Assembly: GCA_944376975.1 (NCBI GenBank)
Contig: CALWEE010000129.1
Coordinates: 1-5,274, forward strand
DNA length: 5,274 bases
Direction: 5' to 3'
Origin: an uncultured Lachnospiraceae bacterium
GTDB lineage: Bacteria > Bacillota > Clostridia > Lachnospirales > Lachnospiraceae
The notes beneath the pieces are model-generated. The model ran no database searches. It was not told the origin of the DNA and saw only the letters and a list, made by a program, of their open reading frames with translations. The position numbers were made by a program, and so were the translations under genes. Below are positions 1-5,274 of this stretch, in pieces. The first letter of the stretch is position 1. Each line of letters starts with the position of its first letter.

Positions 1-627
1 CCACGGCGTTTTTTCATGTCCGGGACATGCGTATTCCTCCCAGAGCGCCTCTGTCGTCTTCTCCAGCCATTCTTTCCTTTTCCCGGTCTCCGGCGCGTTT
101 TTTAAGATCCATTCCCGCGTATCGCCCACCTTTTTGGCCCATTCTCCGACCCACAAGGGAAGGGTCTGCTCCATATACGTCCGAAGACGGCGGGAAGCGC
201 CGGGCGCCCGGCCTCCGGTGGATATGCCCACCGTCACATTTTCCCTGCGTATGACGGACGGAAAAAGAAAATCGCCGTCTTCCGGACAGGTGGCCGAGTC
301 GACCAGGACGCCTGCATCTTTTAAAAGCACCGCCGCCGCATGGTTCAGCGTTTTATCCGACGTGGCGCAGACGCCGAAATCAGGCGCCGCCTCCCCGGCC
401 GGCCATTCTTTTAAAAGATCCAGTATGTCGTCGCCTGACCGTTCCCGGGCTGTCAGAAGCCCCTGATCGGCCATCCGTGAAAGCTCCGGGCATATGTCCG
501 GCGCCATGACGGTCACGTCCGCTCCAAAGTCCACAAGCGTCCGTATCTTTCGCAGCGCCACCTGGCCGCCGCCGATGACAAGCCACTTTTTTTTATCCAT
601 CTCCATGAACAGGGGAAATACGGCCAT
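1..627 (-). CDS. sirC: Precorrin-2 dehydrogenase / sirohydrochlorin-forming enzyme (SirC / CysG N-terminal type), 3' end cut by window
   Basis: An open frame of 209 codons starts at the ATG at 627-625 and runs off the left edge without a stop. The N-terminus has the hydrophobic strand and NAD-binding glycine motif VIGGGQVALRK (residues 17-27) of the Met8p/CysG-N/SirC family, which oxidises precorrin-2 to sirohydrochlorin with NAD+. Other family hallmarks are CATSDKTLN (87-95), DFLFPSVIRR (119-128) and VGISTGGRAPGASRRLR (133-149). E. coli CysG has comparable stretches (ATDDDTVN, FIMPS, AVSSGGTSP). The C-terminal helical part (150-209) fits the dimerisation region. The visible length is already close to that of stand-alone family members, so few residues should be missing, unless it is fused to another domain. 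The start is fixed by AAAGGAGG seven bases upstream and by the TGATG overlap with cbiH. The position of the family's catalytic aspartate is ambiguous (D110 or a Thr at 113). Some homologues also chelate metal; the sequence does not settle that. Confidence 0.88.
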   Translation of the reverse strand, partial: MAVFPLFMEMDKKKWLVIGGGQVALRKIRTLVDFGADVTVMAPDICPELSRMADQGLLTARERSGDDILDLLKEWPAGEAAPDFGVCATSDKTLNHAAAVLLKDAGVLVDSATCPEDGDFLFPSVIRRENVTVGISTGGRAPGASRRLRTYMEQTLPLWVGEWAKKVGDTREWILKNAPETGKRKEWLEKTTEALWEEYACPGHEKTPW

Positions 628-1370
628 CAAAACGCCTCCTTTGACTCATAGCCTCTGGGCGTGATCATCCGCCCGCCTTTCACGTACGTTTGGGAATTGC
701 CGACGATCACGATGGAAAACATATCCACGAACGCGTCGGGCAAGGCCGCCAGCGTGGTCAGATACGCCGCTTCTTCCGGACGGCCGCCGTGACGGACAAC
801 GCCCACCGGCGTGTCGCCCGAACGGTACTGTCCGATGATCCGCGCCGCCTGCTCCAGGTATCCGGTCCGTTTTTTGCTTTTCGGATTGTAAAGGGCCAGG
901 ACAAAATCGCCCATGGCCGCGCATTCCACCCGGCGCATGATCGCGCTGATGGGCGTCATACGGTCGCTGAGGCTGATGACCGCGTAATCATTCATCAGCG
1001 GCGCCCCCAGGACGGCCGCTCCCGTATTGGCCGCGGTCACTCCCGGTATCACCTCCACCGGAAGGTCTGGCGCCTCCTTTTCCACGATCTGCAAAAGGAT
1101 ACCGGCCATGCCGTATACGCCGGCGTCGCCGCTGCTGACAAGAGCCACCCGTTTGCCGTCAACGGCCATGTCCACCGCCATCCGGCACCGTTCGATCTCT
1201 TTTGTCATGGGCGTATCCATATAACAGGCGTCCGGAAAAGACTGCCTGAGGATACGGATATACGTGGTGTATCCGATGACCACGTCCGCTTTTTCTATCG
1301 CTTCCCGGGCTTTGCCCGTCATATGGGCCGCGTCTCCCGGACCGAACCCGACAACATCTATCTTACCCAT
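627..1370 (-). CDS. cbiH: Precorrin-3B / cobalt-factor III C17-methyltransferase CbiH
   Basis: A 247-residue protein that transfers a methyl group from S-adenosylmethionine to C17 of the corrinoid ring with ring contraction, in the cytoplasm. It has the tetrapyrrole methylase fold. The N-terminal SAM loop is VVGFGPGD (residues 6-13), followed by IEKADVVIGYTTY (25-37). The central motif is SSGDAGVYGMAG (79-90), then IPGVTAANTGAAVLGAPL (108-125) and LALYNPKSKKRTG (158-170). The C-terminal motif is GNSQTYVKGGRMITPRGY (224-241). YNPKSKKR and the TPRGY ending are typical of CobJ/CbiH rather than of the other ring methylases. The ATG at 1370-1368 has AGGAGGT four bases upstream (1375-1381). The gene starts 13 bases after hemA and its stop shares one base with the sirC start, so the three are almost certainly co-transcribed. 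The usual SDLLTPW-like stretch reads SDRMTPIS (135-142). Confidence 0.95.
   Translation of the reverse strand: MGKIDVVGFGPGDAAHMTGKAREAIEKADVVIGYTTYIRILRQSFPDACYMDTPMTKEIERCRMAVDMAVDGKRVALVSSGDAGVYGMAGILLQIVEKEAPDLPVEVIPGVTAANTGAAVLGAPLMNDYAVISLSDRMTPISAIMRRVECAAMGDFVLALYNPKSKKRTGYLEQAARIIGQYRSGDTPVGVVRHGGRPEEAAYLTTLAALPDAFVDMFSIVIVGNSQTYVKGGRMITPRGYESKEAF
635..642 (-). promoter_or_regulatory. Ribosome binding site of sirC, inside cbiH
   Basis: The minus strand reads AAAGGAGG here, followed by seven bases and the ATG at 627-625. It is the strongest Shine-Dalgarno sequence in the window and lies inside the last codons of cbiH. It confirms the sirC start. Confidence 0.8.
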
Positions 1371-1383
1371 CCTGACCTCCTCA

Positions 1384-2565
1384 TCATCCGGCCATGCGGC
1401 CGATCATATCCATAAAGCGGGAAAGTTCCTCCGGCGTAGCGGTATTGCGCAGCCGGAAAAAGAAATGGTCGATCGCTTTTTCCACGCCCTTTTCCCCGGC
1501 TTCTTCAACCACGCGCGCCTTGACCGTCCGGACATCCTCAAACGCCTGCTGGAACAGCATCCATTTTTCAAAATCTGTCTGATATTCTTTCAGGATATCC
1601 TGGGCCGCAACGGCTTCCGCCGCCTTCCGGTCATTGTTCTTACGGGCGATCCGGGCAAAGTCGTCGATATTGTAATACCCTGTCCCGGGTATGTCTTTTA
1701 CGCTTTCCTCGATATCCTGCGGAACGGCCAGATCGATGAACACCCGTTTTTTTCCGCCGTCCACATGCCGCGCCGCCTGATCCGCGGTAATGGTATAGTG
1801 AGGGCTTGACGTGGCGCTGATGATCACGTCCATATCCGGGAGCACCTTGTACCGGTCGCGATAATCAATGGTCTGGAACACGTATTTCCGATCGATATGG
1901 GTCATCCTCTGGCGGACCGATACCCAGATCTTCGCCTCATCCTCCGAAAGAAGGTTTTTAAGGACGGTGGAGCCGATCTTGCCGCTGGCTCCGATGATCA
2001 GGATTTTTTTATCTTTCAGGCTGCCCAGGTATTCCCTGGCCGCTTTGACCGCGATGGTCGCCGTGGACACCGGCGTTTTGGACAGATCCGTCCGGGTCTT
2101 CACCTTCTTCGCCGCTGTTATCGCGTAACGGAAAAGGGTATTTAAAAAAGTCCCCGTCGCCCCTTCTTCCATGGCCCTGCGATGGGCTTCTTTCACCTGG
2201 CCCAGTATCTGATCCTCGCCCACGATCATGGAATCCAGTCCGCAGGCCACGTAAAACAGATGGCGCGCCGCCTTTTCCTTCTGGTAAAACAGGAGATATT
2301 TCCCGGCGTCCATGGTCTTATCCAGGGAAAGGACCCGCATCAGGCATTCCTGCCCTTTTCGGAAAATATCCCTTGTGGCGTTGTCCGGCCCGTACATGTA
2401 GATCTCCATCCGGTTGCAGGTGGACAAGACCACACATTCTGTCGCCGGGCTGTCCTGGCAGATGGCCCGCGTCAGTTCTTTTTGCTGGTCCGGCGTCAGT
2501 GAAAATCGGCTTCTCACTTCCAGGCCGGCGTTTTTATGACTTACACTGATCAACTGTATGCTCAT
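1384..2565 (-). CDS. hemA: Glutamyl-tRNA reductase HemA
   Basis: A 393-residue NADPH-dependent enzyme that reduces glutamyl-tRNA(Glu) to glutamate-1-semialdehyde, the first committed step of the C5 tetrapyrrole pathway. The catalytic domain is at about residues 1-160, with the active-site cysteine C50 in VLSTCNRMEIY (47-56). The family signature is ACGLDSMIVGEDQILGQVKEA (107-127). The NADPH-binding domain covers about 165-310, with a glycine loop IIGASGKIGS (190-199), then VIISATSSPH (247-256) and FIDLAVPQDIE (276-286), a version of the usual DLAVPRDIE. A helical dimerisation domain fills 315-393. At 393 residues it is somewhat shorter than the roughly 420 of typical bacterial HemA, mainly at the C-terminus, where the usual KLLH.P-like motif is not evident. 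The ATG overlaps the cbiG stop by four bases (ATGA). Only a weak upstream SD is visible, suggesting translational coupling to cbiG. Its place in the operon suggests that precursor supply is tied to corrinoid synthesis. Confidence 0.96.
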   Translation of the reverse strand: MSIQLISVSHKNAGLEVRSRFSLTPDQQKELTRAICQDSPATECVVLSTCNRMEIYMYGPDNATRDIFRKGQECLMRVLSLDKTMDAGKYLLFYQKEKAARHLFYVACGLDSMIVGEDQILGQVKEAHRRAMEEGATGTFLNTLFRYAITAAKKVKTRTDLSKTPVSTATIAVKAAREYLGSLKDKKILIIGASGKIGSTVLKNLLSEDEAKIWVSVRQRMTHIDRKYVFQTIDYRDRYKVLPDMDVIISATSSPHYTITADQAARHVDGGKKRVFIDLAVPQDIEESVKDIPGTGYYNIDDFARIARKNNDRKAAEAVAAQDILKEYQTDFEKWMLFQQAFEDVRTVKARVVEEAGEKGVEKAIDHFFFRLRNTATPEELSRFMDMIGRMAG

Positions 2566-3602
2566 ATTCTTACCGCTTTCATCTCTTCCGCAAGGGCAAA
2601 TGTGATGCCCGGATATTTGGTCTTCGGGATACGTATCCGTCCTTTGCCGGACGCCAGATAGGCGCTGGCTTCGGAAACGGATCCCACGCCGGTGACAGAC
2701 CGGACAAAATCGGACGCTTCGATGGCGCCGCCCGGCACCTGTGAAAGATCCAGTTCCCCGATCGCCTCCCGGGAGATGACCTTTAAGGGCACACCCAGTT
2801 TTTCGGCCAGCCGAAGGATCGCCGGTTCATCGGATTTGATATCCGCGGTGGCCAGCATGCGGATACACGTTTTCAAAACGCCCCGCTCCCGGCAGAACGC
2901 TTCAAACGCCCTTTCCAGCCGGTTCGGATCGATGCCTTTTTTGCATCCCACGCCCAGGACAAGCGTCCTTGGACGCAGATAGACCACCGGACCCGGAAGG
3001 CCCGCGATCAACGGATCGATGACCACCGTCGGAGCGTCGCCCGGGCACGGGAACGGACCGGACGCATCGCCGGGCCGGACCGGTATGTCCGCCCGTTCCA
3101 CCGGCCCTTTTAACACGCCGAGAAGGGGAAGGGTGGTGTACAGCCGGACCGTCCGTCCATCCACAAGGGCGCCGCTGATATATTTCATCCGTTCCCCATG
3201 TTCCACGACCATATCATTGTCCCCGGCAACCATATCAAAAGCCGTCAGGCCTTCCGTATCGGTGGCTGTGGTGATCACCGGCGTTCCTCCGGTGATGTCG
3301 GCCAGCCGGACAGCCAGGGCGTTGGCTCCGCCCAGATGGCCGGACAAAAGACTGATGACATGGCGTCCATGGATATCCATGACGATCACCGCCGGATCCG
3401 TATCTTTCGCTTCGATCAGCGGGGCGATGGTACGGACCGCTATGCCGGAAGCCATGACAAAGACAAGGGCGTTTGCCCGTTTCCAGTTCTTTCTCACCAC
3501 TTCTTTCATGCCCTTTCGGATGACCGGCCCCGGAAGGCTGGCGGCCAGACGTTCGGCCGTCTTCTCGCCCGGATCTGTCACCGCGAAATAGACGATGTCC
3601 AT
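2562..3602 (-). CDS. cbiG: Cobalt-precorrin-5A hydrolase CbiG
   Basis: A 346-residue protein that opens the delta-lactone of cobalt-precorrin-5A and releases the two-carbon fragment as acetaldehyde, the step after CbiF. The N-terminal domain (about 1-130) carries FVMASGIAVRTIAPLI (48-63) and the strongly conserved ISLLSGHLGGANALA (83-97). A variable middle region spans about 130-210. The C-terminal CbiG domain starts at VLGVGCKKG (215-223) and includes TADIKSDEP (252-260), VGSVSEASAYLASG (306-319) and KTKYPGITFALAE (327-339). The start chosen is the ATG at 3602-3600, because it has AAAAGGA four bases upstream and gives the normal N-terminus MDIVYFAVTDPGEKTAERL. An in-frame ATG at 3629-3627 (with AGGAAG upstream) or a TTG at 3656-3654 would add 9 or 18 charged residues and overlap the alkD-like gene. 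The gene lies 19 bases after that gene and overlaps hemA by four. Confidence 0.94.
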   Translation of the reverse strand: MDIVYFAVTDPGEKTAERLAASLPGPVIRKGMKEVVRKNWKRANALVFVMASGIAVRTIAPLIEAKDTDPAVIVMDIHGRHVISLLSGHLGGANALAVRLADITGGTPVITTATDTEGLTAFDMVAGDNDMVVEHGERMKYISGALVDGRTVRLYTTLPLLGVLKGPVERADIPVRPGDASGPFPCPGDAPTVVIDPLIAGLPGPVVYLRPRTLVLGVGCKKGIDPNRLERAFEAFCRERGVLKTCIRMLATADIKSDEPAILRLAEKLGVPLKVISREAIGELDLSQVPGGAIEASDFVRSVTGVGSVSEASAYLASGKGRIRIPKTKYPGITFALAEEMKAVRI

Positions 3603-3606
3603 CCTG

Positions 3607-3613
3607 TCCTTTT
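3607..3613 (-). promoter_or_regulatory. Ribosome binding site deciding the cbiG start
   Basis: The minus strand reads AAAAGGA followed by CAGG and the ATG at 3602-3600. The same four-base spacer CAGG precedes the cbiH ATG. This favours the internal ATG over the upstream ATG at 3629 and TTG at 3656. Confidence 0.6.
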
Positions 3614-3621
3614 CTTTTTCT

Positions 3622-4335
3622 TTAAACATGACGCTTCTTCCTTTTATACGAGGCAAGCCTCTCCTTTTCTTCCGAAGATACCTGCCTGGACTCTCTGATC
3701 TTCTGTATGGCTTTATTATGGGTAAAATCGTCCATATGGTCCGTCTTTAAAAAAGCTTCCACTTCCTCCGGGAACCGGACGTAAAACATGGATACGGCCC
3801 ATGCCACACCCATCCTGACATAGTAATCGTCATGGCGGACACGGTCAAACCATCGCAGGGCCCTGGGAAGATAAAACGGATCTTTGAAATGATCCATCGC
3901 CATAACGGCGGCAAAACGGATATCGTAAGCCTTCTCCGAGGCGAAATAAGGCTGAAGGAAGTCCCACACCGCCGCCCGGTCTTCTTTCGCCACCTTCAGA
4001 TTGGCGCAGGTCCCGTCGCATACGGCCCAGTTATCGATGGCCGGCAGGAAGCGGCGCAGCCACTCCAGCCGTTCTTCCAGAGGCATGGCCGCGTACCCGA
4101 TGATCAGCCCGCGTATCATTTCCTCCTCATAATACACGGACGGCGCCGCCTCCAGATAGGCCCGCCAGTTTTCTTCCCGGCTGATCCTTTTGGCTATCTG
4201 ACGAAGTTTCGGGACACGCACGCCCAATATGTTTTCTTTCCCCGGTATGAGGCTGCTGTGAAAAGCCCGGTAATCTTCCTCCCGCAGGCCTTCCAGCTCT
4301 TTTCGCACCTTTTCTGTCAGTTGCCGATCCATCAT
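3622..4335 (-). CDS. DNA alkylation repair enzyme, AlkD-type HEAT-like-repeat glycosylase
   Basis: A 237-residue, mostly helical protein of the AlkD-type DNA alkylation repair family (HEAT-like repeats). Characterised members remove alkylated bases such as N3-methyladenine and N7-methylguanine from DNA. The early motif HSSLIPGKENILGVRVPKLR (26-45) is typical of the family. Four positions match the catalytic cleft of Bacillus cereus AlkD (W109, D113, R148, W187): W103 and D107 in DNWAVCD, R140 in DIRFAAVMAM, and W179 in RMGVAWAVS. The 4-residue and 39-residue spacings agree with AlkD, so it is probably active. This is my alignment by eye. The start is ATG 4335 or the adjacent ATG 4332; GGAGG lies four or seven bases upstream. 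It has its own promoter and sits between cbiF and cbiG, genes often adjacent in cbi operons. No functional link to cobalamin is visible. The C-terminus is strongly basic (KRKKRHV). Confidence 0.87.
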   Translation of the reverse strand: MMDRQLTEKVRKELEGLREEDYRAFHSSLIPGKENILGVRVPKLRQIAKRISREENWRAYLEAAPSVYYEEEMIRGLIIGYAAMPLEERLEWLRRFLPAIDNWAVCDGTCANLKVAKEDRAAVWDFLQPYFASEKAYDIRFAAVMAMDHFKDPFYLPRALRWFDRVRHDDYYVRMGVAWAVSMFYVRFPEEVEAFLKTDHMDDFTHNKAIQKIRESRQVSSEEKERLASYKRKKRHV

Positions 4336-4339
4336 CCCG

Positions 4340-4344
4340 CCTCC
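4340..4344 (-). promoter_or_regulatory. Ribosome binding site of the alkD-like gene
   Basis: The minus strand reads GGAGG, four bases before the ATG at 4335 and seven before the next in-frame ATG at 4332. It supports initiation at this ATGATG pair but does not decide between the two codons. Confidence 0.65.
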
Positions 4345-4371
4345 GTTCTTTTAAAAACAACGCATGCTCTC

Positions 4372-4399
4372 AGTATAGCACAGTTCGTCTTCCAGTAAA
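4372..4399 (-). promoter_or_regulatory. Probable sigma-A promoter upstream of the alkD-like gene
   Basis: On the minus strand a -35 element TTTACT (4399-4394) is followed by a 16-base spacer and a -10 element TATACT (4377-4372). The triplet TGC directly before the -10 box makes it an extended -10. Transcription would start near 4365 and leave a leader of about 30 bases before the GGAGG and ATG of the alkD-like gene. It is the only sizeable intergenic gap in the window and is AT-richer than the genes around it. The promoter could drive alkD, cbiG, hemA, cbiH and sirC independently of cbiL and cbiF. The leader is too short for a cobalamin riboswitch. The call rests on motif match only. Confidence 0.6.
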
Positions 4400-4409
4400 A
4401 TACGCCCTG

Positions 4410-5162
4410 TCACCGGGACGCTTTCCGATATCCGGTTTCAAAAGAAGGATCGTACAGCCGGGACAGTTCATAGTCGCTGCCGAGAAAATCGCCCACGACG
4501 ATCAGGGCCGTCTTTTTAACGCCTTCTTTTTTCACCTTTTCACCGATATCTTCAAGCGTGCCCCGGATGATCTTTTCTTCCGGCCAGCTGGCCTTGTAGA
4601 CCACGGCCGCCGGCGTTTTCCATCCATAACTTTCCGCCAGCGCGGCCGCCACGTTTTCGATCTGGCCCACGCTTAAAAATATGATCATGGTCGCCCGGTG
4701 GACCGCCAGTTCTTTCAGGCTTTCCCCATCCGGGACAGGCGTCCGTCCGGCCGCCCGCGTCAGGATCACGGTCTGAGTCACGCCCGGAAGGGTATATTCC
4801 GCTTTAAGCGCGGCCGCCGCCGCGACAAACGAGCTGACGCCCGGTACCACTTCATAGGCTATGCCCCTTTCATCCAAAGCGTCCATCTGCTCTTTTATCG
4901 CTCCATATATGGACGGATCGCCGGTATGGACCCGCGCCGTCATCTTTCCTTCTTTTTCCGCCGCTTCCATGACTTCGATCACTTCCGGCAGCGCCATGTA
5001 CGCGCTGTTATGGACCGCCGCCCGCGGCTTCCTTCCCGCCAGCACCTGCTCATTGACCAACGATCCCGCGTAGATGATCACATCCGCTTCTTCTATAAGG
5101 CGTCTGCCCTTGATCGTCATAAGTTCCGGATCGCCCGGTCCGGCTCCGATAAAATAGATCAT
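4410..5162 (-). CDS. cbiF: Cobalt-precorrin-4 C11-methyltransferase CbiF (CobM family)
   Basis: A 250-residue SAM-dependent enzyme that methylates C11 of cobalt-precorrin-4, just before the CbiG step. It has the tetrapyrrole methylase fold. The SAM loop is FIGAGPGDPELMTIKG (4-19), followed by ADVIIYAGSLV (26-36), RVHTGDPSIYGAIKEQMD (77-94), VVPGVSSFVAAAAAL (105-119) and QTVILTRAAGRTPVPDGESL (130-149). The last part has TMIIFLSVGQIE (158-169), YKASWPEEKI (189-198) and a VVGDFLG ending (222-228). The HTGDPS, GRTPVP and ATMIIFLS stretches are specific to CbiF/CobM among ring methylases. The length is normal. The start is the ATG at 5162-5160, with GGGAGG six bases upstream; a TTG one codon earlier would sit only three bases from that site and is less likely. 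The ATG shares one base with the stop of the preceding gene, so translation is probably coupled. Confidence 0.95.
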   Translation of the reverse strand: MIYFIGAGPGDPELMTIKGRRLIEEADVIIYAGSLVNEQVLAGRKPRAAVHNSAYMALPEVIEVMEAAEKEGKMTARVHTGDPSIYGAIKEQMDALDERGIAYEVVPGVSSFVAAAAALKAEYTLPGVTQTVILTRAAGRTPVPDGESLKELAVHRATMIIFLSVGQIENVAAALAESYGWKTPAAVVYKASWPEEKIIRGTLEDIGEKVKKEGVKKTALIVVGDFLGSDYELSRLYDPSFETGYRKASR

Positions 5163-5274
5163 CAAAGTCCTCCCTTTTTCACGATCAGCGTTGTAAAATA
5201 ACCATAGGGGATATCTTGATCCGGCGGGCCCACATATTCGCCGGGAAGCCCCACGTTGCCAAGGACCACCGTTT
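5162..5274 (-). CDS. cbiL: C-terminal end of probable precorrin-2 / cobalt-factor II C20-methyltransferase CbiL (partial)
   Basis: Only the last 36 codons are in the window; the frame is open to the right edge and ends at TGA (5164-5162). The visible peptide includes GLPGEYVG and ends in GYFTTLIVKKGGL. That YF(S/T)T-hydrophobic-VK ending is what I expect at the C-terminus of CbiL/CobI, the enzyme that methylates C20 of the corrinoid precursor. The tight TGATG junction with cbiF and the pathway context agree. The other two frames on this strand give peptides without family resemblance. With so short a fragment another cobalamin enzyme's C-terminus cannot be excluded. Confidence 0.6.
   Translation of the reverse strand, partial: TVVLGNVGLPGEYVGPPDQDIPYGYFTTLIVKKGGL
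5169..5174 (-). promoter_or_regulatory. Ribosome binding site deciding the cbiF start
   Basis: The minus strand reads GGGAGG inside the last codons of the preceding gene, six bases before the ATG at 5162. This spacing favours the ATG over the TTG one codon upstream. Confidence 0.75.

Noticed and set aside
1389..1402. Small hairpin CGGCC-GCAT-GGCCG at the end of hemA on the minus strand
   Set aside because: It is a five-base-pair stem inside codons, with no U-run after it and the cbiH ribosome binding site immediately downstream. It probably reflects GC-rich codons.
690..1415. 241-codon open frame on the plus strand
   Set aside because: It lies antisense to cbiH, whose protein is a clear family match. 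The translation is rich in His, Arg and Asp with no recognisable domain, as expected of a shadow frame in GC-rich DNA.
1264..1809. 181-codon open frame on the plus strand across the cbiH/hemA junction
   Set aside because: It is antisense to two confident genes and shows no domain or conserved motif.
3198..3698. 166-codon and overlapping 190-codon open frames on the plus strand
   Set aside because: Both are antisense to cbiG, have low-complexity composition and no family resemblance.
4336..4409. Cobalamin riboswitch in the gap before the alkD-like gene
   Set aside because: The gap is about 75 bases and the predicted leader only about 30, far below the size of a B12 riboswitch, and no B12-box-like sequence was seen.
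4397..4420. Possible intrinsic terminator after cbiF on the minus strand
   Set aside because: The stem is only five base pairs with a bulged U, the loop contains the cbiF stop codon, and the following run is UAUUUUA rather than a U-tract. It is too weak to call, though partial termination before the internal promoter is not excluded.
1..5274. Mobile element, CRISPR array, tRNA or other RNA gene
   Set aside because: No transposase or integrase motifs, direct-repeat arrays, terminal inverted repeats or tRNA-like arms were found; nearly all of the window is filled by the genes listed.

Overview
The window is a slice of an anaerobic (cobalt-early) cobalamin biosynthesis operon. Every supported gene lies on the minus strand, so transcription runs from high to low coordinates. 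In that direction the order is: the 3' end of a probable cbiL, then cbiF, a DNA alkylation repair (AlkD-type) gene, cbiG, hemA, cbiH, and a precorrin-2 dehydrogenase gene (sirC / CysG N-terminal type) that runs off the left edge. The layout is very tight: cbiL/cbiF and cbiH/sirC share a TGATG junction, cbiG/hemA share an ATGA junction, and hemA/cbiH are 13 bases apart. The only gap of any size, about 75 bases, is between cbiF and the alkD-like gene. It carries a good sigma-A-type promoter.

The organism is most likely an anaerobic Firmicute (Clostridia; a Lachnospiraceae-like relative is my guess). The reasons are the cbi-type pathway with CbiG, hemA (C5 tetrapyrrole pathway) embedded in the corrinoid operon, strong AGGAGG-type ribosome binding sites, and GC-rich DNA that still uses ATA isoleucine and TTA-AAA codons often. 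This is inference; no rRNA or other taxonomic marker is present.

The genes work together as follows. HemA makes glutamate-1-semialdehyde from glutamyl-tRNA, the entry to tetrapyrroles. The SirC-type enzyme oxidises precorrin-2 to sirohydrochlorin. CbiL then methylates C20 of the cobalt-loaded ring, CbiH methylates C17 with ring contraction, CbiF methylates C11, and CbiG opens the delta-lactone and releases the two-carbon fragment. The enzymes that supply uroporphyrinogen III and precorrin-2, insert cobalt, and complete the ring (CbiE/T/D/C/J/A and others) are not in this window and may be in the flanks.

The one gene that does not fit is the AlkD-type DNA glycosylase homologue, which sits between cbiF and cbiG with its own promoter. 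The rest is a recognisable pathway, and I do not see a new defence system, mobile element, CRISPR array, RNA gene or riboswitch here. The more interesting details are the alkD insertion and its promoter, and sequence departures at usually conserved positions in the SirC-type protein, HemA and CbiH.
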